Positions 61,316 through 64,000 of a stretch of DNA of 64,000 bases are shown piece after piece. Made by a program: the position numbers and the translations under genes. The notes beneath the pieces were generated by a model. It ran no database searches, was not told where the DNA came from, and saw nothing but the letters and a program-made list of their open reading frames with translations. Origin of the DNA: Hydractinia symbiolongicarpus (taxonomy: Eukaryota > Cnidaria > Hydrozoa > Anthoathecata > Hydractiniidae); NCBI RefSeq assembly GCF_029227915.1, contig NC_079881.1:186001-250000 (forward strand). The letters are read 5' to 3'. The stretch's first letter is position 1; each line of letters opens with the position of its first letter.

Positions 61316-63344
61316 ACATTCGACTACACGGGCCAAGCCCGGGATTTACGGGAAATCGCGGAATTTCGTTTGCCGGCGATTAAACCACTTTCACTAAGCA
61401 TCTCATCAAAAATGAAAACATTTCTGAAAACTACAAGTCTCATGCGTTTTAGTGGTGAAAAAATAATTTAAAAAATCGTTCGGGAAATGAGTTTACTCCC
61501 TGGGTACCTTCTTTTTATACTTTTGACTATACGGGCCGAATCCGGGATTTACGGGAAATCGCGGGTTTTCGTTTGCCGGCGAATAAACTTCTTTTATTCA
61601 GCGTCTCATCAAAAATGAAAACATTTTTGAATATTACAAGTCTCATGCGTTTTAGTGGTGAAGAAATAATTTAAAAAATGGTTCGGGAAATGAGTTTACT
61701 CCCTGGGTACTTTCTTTGTGTACTTTTGACTATACGGGCCGAGTCCGGGATTTACGGGAAATCGTGGGTTTGCGTTTGCCAGCGATTAAACCACTTTCAC
61801 TAAGCGTCTCATCAAAAATGAAAACATTTCTAAAAACTACAAGTCTCATGCGTTTTAGTGGTGAAAAAACAATTTAAAAAATCGTTCGGGAAATGAGTTT
61901 ACTCCCTGGGTACTTTCTTTGTTTACTTTTGACTATACGGGCCGAGTCGGGGATTTACGGGAAGTCGCGGGTTTTCGTTTGCCGGCGATTAAACTTCTTT
62001 TAATCAGCGTCTCATCAAAAATGAAAACATTTTTGTAAACAACAAGTCTCATGCGTTTTAGTGGTGAAAAAATAATTTAAAAAATCGTTCGGGAAATGAG
62101 CTTACTCCCAGGGTACTTTCTTTGTATACTTTTGGCTATACGGTCCGAGTCCGGGGTTTACGGAAAATGGCGGGTTTTCGTTTGCCGGCGATTAAACTCC
62201 TTTTATTCAGCGTCTCATCAAAAATGAAAACATTTTTGAAAACTACAAGTCTCATGCGTTTTAGTGGTGAAAAGATAATTTAAAAAATCGTTTTGGAAAT
62301 GAGTTTACTCACAGGGTACTTTCTTTGTATACATTCGACTACACGGGCCAAGCCCGGGATTTACGGGAAATCGCGGAATTTCGTTTGCCGGCGATTAAAC
62401 CACTTTCACTAAGCATCTCATCAAAAATGAAAACATTTCTGAAAACTACAAGTCTCATGCGTTTTAGTTGTGAAAAAATAATTTAAAAAATCGTTCGGGA
62501 ATTGAGTTTACTCCCTGGGTACCTTCTTTATATACTTTTGACTATACGGGCCGAATCCGGGATTTACGGGAAATCGCGGGTTTTCGTTTGCCGGCGATTA
62601 AACTTCTTTTATTCAGCGTCTCATCAAAAATGAAAACATTTTTGAATATTACAAGTCTCATGCGTTTTAGTGGTGAAAAAATAATTTAAAAAATCGTTCG
62701 GGAAATGATTTTACTCCCTGGGTACTTTCTTTGTGTACTTTTGACTATACGGGCCGAGTCCGGGATTTACGGGAAATCGCGGGTTTGCGTTTGCCACCGA
62801 TTAAACCACTTTCACTAAGCGTCTCATCAAAAATGAAAACATTTCTAAAAACTACAAGTCTCATGCGTTTTAGTGGTGAAAAAACAATTTAAAAAATCGT
62901 TCGGGAAATGAGTTTACTCCCTGGGTACTTTCTTTGTTTACTTTTGACTATACGGGCCGAGTCGGGGATTTACGGGAAGTCGCGGGTTTTCGTTTGCCGG
63001 CGATTAAACTTCTTTTAATCAGCGTCTCATCAAAAATGAAAACATTTTTGTAAACAACAAGTCTCATGCTTTTAATGGTGAAAAAATAATTTAAAAAATC
63101 GTTCGGGAAATGAGCTTACTCCCAGGGTACTTTCTTTGTATACTTTTGGCTATACGGGCCGAGTCCGGGGTTTACGGAAAATGGCGGGTTTTCGTTTGCC
63201 GGCGATTAAACTCCTTTTATTCAGCGTCTCATCAAAAATGAAAACATTTTTGAAAACTACAAGTCTCATGCGTTTTAGTGGTGAAAAGATAATTTAAAAA
63301 ATCGTTTTGGAAATGAGTTTACTCACAGGGTACTTTCTTTGTAT
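61316..63344 (+). repeat. Two consecutive pentamer HOR units (1,015 and 1,014 bp)
   Basis: acattcgactacacgg recurs at 61,316, 62,331 and 63,345. Between recurrences the subtypes run in the order cacagggt/cattcgac, accttctttttatac, ctttgtgtac/tttgcgtttgccagcg, ctttgtttac/gtcgggg, gagcttactcccaggg/ggaaaatggcggg. The same five-step order occurs at about 26.2-27.2, 29.2-30.2, 42.6-43.6 and 56.4-57.4 kb. The 1-bp shortfall comes from tgcttttaatggtg near 63,067. Confidence 0.85.
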
Positions 63345-64000
63345 ACATTCGACTACACGGGCCAAGCCCGGGATTTACGGGAAATCGCGGAATTTCGTTT
63401 GCCGGCGATTAAACCACTTTCACTAAGCATCTCATCAAAAATGAAAACATTTCTGAAAACTACAAGTCTCATGCGTTTTAGTGGTGAAAAAACAATTTAA
63501 AAAATCGTTCGGGAAATGAGTTTACTCCCTGGGTACTTTCTTTGTTTACTTTTGACTATACGGGCCGAGTCGGGGATTTACGGGAAGTCGCGGGTTTTCG
63601 TTTGCCGGCGATTAAACTTCTTTTAATCAGCGTCTCATCAAAAATGAAAACATTTTTGTAAACAACAAGTCTCATGCGTTTTAGTGGTGAAAAAATAATT
63701 TAAAAAATCGTTCGGGAAATGAGCTTACTCCCAGGGTACTTTCTTTGTATACTTTTGGCTATACGGTCCGAGTCCGGGGTTTACGGAAAATGGCGGGTTT
63801 TCGTTTGCCGGCGATTAAACTCCTTTTATTCAGCGTCTCATCAAAAATGAAAACATTTTTGAAAACTACAAGTCTCATGCGTTTTAGTGGTGAAAAGATA
63901 ATTTAAAAAATCGTTTTGGAAATGAGTTTACTCACAGGGTACTTTCTTTGTATACATTCGACTACACGGGCCAAGCCCGGGATTTACGGGAAATCGCGGA

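Larger units (their letters stand above)
37031..64000 (+). repeat. 203-bp satellite array, right segment (about 133 monomers)
   Basis: Same 203-bp family, orientation and subtypes as the left segment, resuming exactly where the LINE ends. The first bases, tcactaagcgtctcatc, complete the monomer interrupted at 32,789. The array continues to the last base without a boundary. Length variants include a 204-bp monomer near 43,850 (extra t), a 202-bp monomer near 37,690 (a missing in tctcatgcg) and a 202-bp monomer near 63,066. No other non-satellite insertion is visible. Confidence 0.99.

Noticed and set aside
1-64000. A novel defence or metabolic system
   Set aside because: Apart from the LINE there is no coding capacity; the rest is satellite DNA whose interest lies in its structure and history.

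Overview
The window is almost entirely one tandem satellite array. The monomer is 203 bp, and I count roughly 294 head-to-tail copies, about 59.8 kb. The array runs past both window edges and is broken once, by a non-LTR retrotransposon (LINE) of about 4.24 kb on the minus strand. There are no bacterial-type genes, tRNAs, rRNAs, CRISPR arrays or host genes. The other short open frames are read-through of the satellite monomer and recur identically wherever the same monomer variant recurs. A kilobase-scale satellite with higher-order repeats (HORs) plus a LINE means a eukaryotic, almost certainly metazoan, pericentromeric or other heterochromatic block. From memory, the LINE proteins resemble CR1-like elements common in cnidarians and other invertebrates, so a marine invertebrate is a reasonable but unproven guess.

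Layout. 1-32,789: left array. 32,790-37,030: LINE, minus strand. 37,031-64,000: right array. The two array halves are in the same orientation and join into one intact monomer if the LINE is removed, so the LINE inserted into an existing array.

The array is a mosaic of about seven diagnostic monomer subtypes ordered into HORs. A pentamer (about 1,015 bp) is the recurring core. Around it lie 7-mers (1,421-1,422 bp), 12-mers (2,436 bp), 13-mers (2,640 bp), 14/15-mers (2,842-3,046 bp) and local 1-, 2-, 4- and 6-monomer duplications. Many are tandem pairs sharing private indels. The youngest-looking pair is 1,688-4,327 and 4,328-6,967, with a single substitution found by eye. One exchange was out of register and left a 108-bp truncated monomer near 16,040. 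A block at about 37.0-41.7 kb is paralogous to 51.4-55.7 kb.

The LINE carries ORF1 (coiled coil plus SGNH/GDSL-type hydrolase domain) and ORF2 (endonuclease plus reverse transcriptase). Both are open and keep most recognisable catalytic motifs. ORF1 and ORF2 lie in the same reading frame, separated by one TGA codon, with the ORF2 frame open from that TGA onward. The element has a short 5' leader, a 3' UTR with a possible hairpin, an AATAAT-type tail and essentially no target-site duplication. The LINE-free equivalent of its site lies in the same array at about 51,445.
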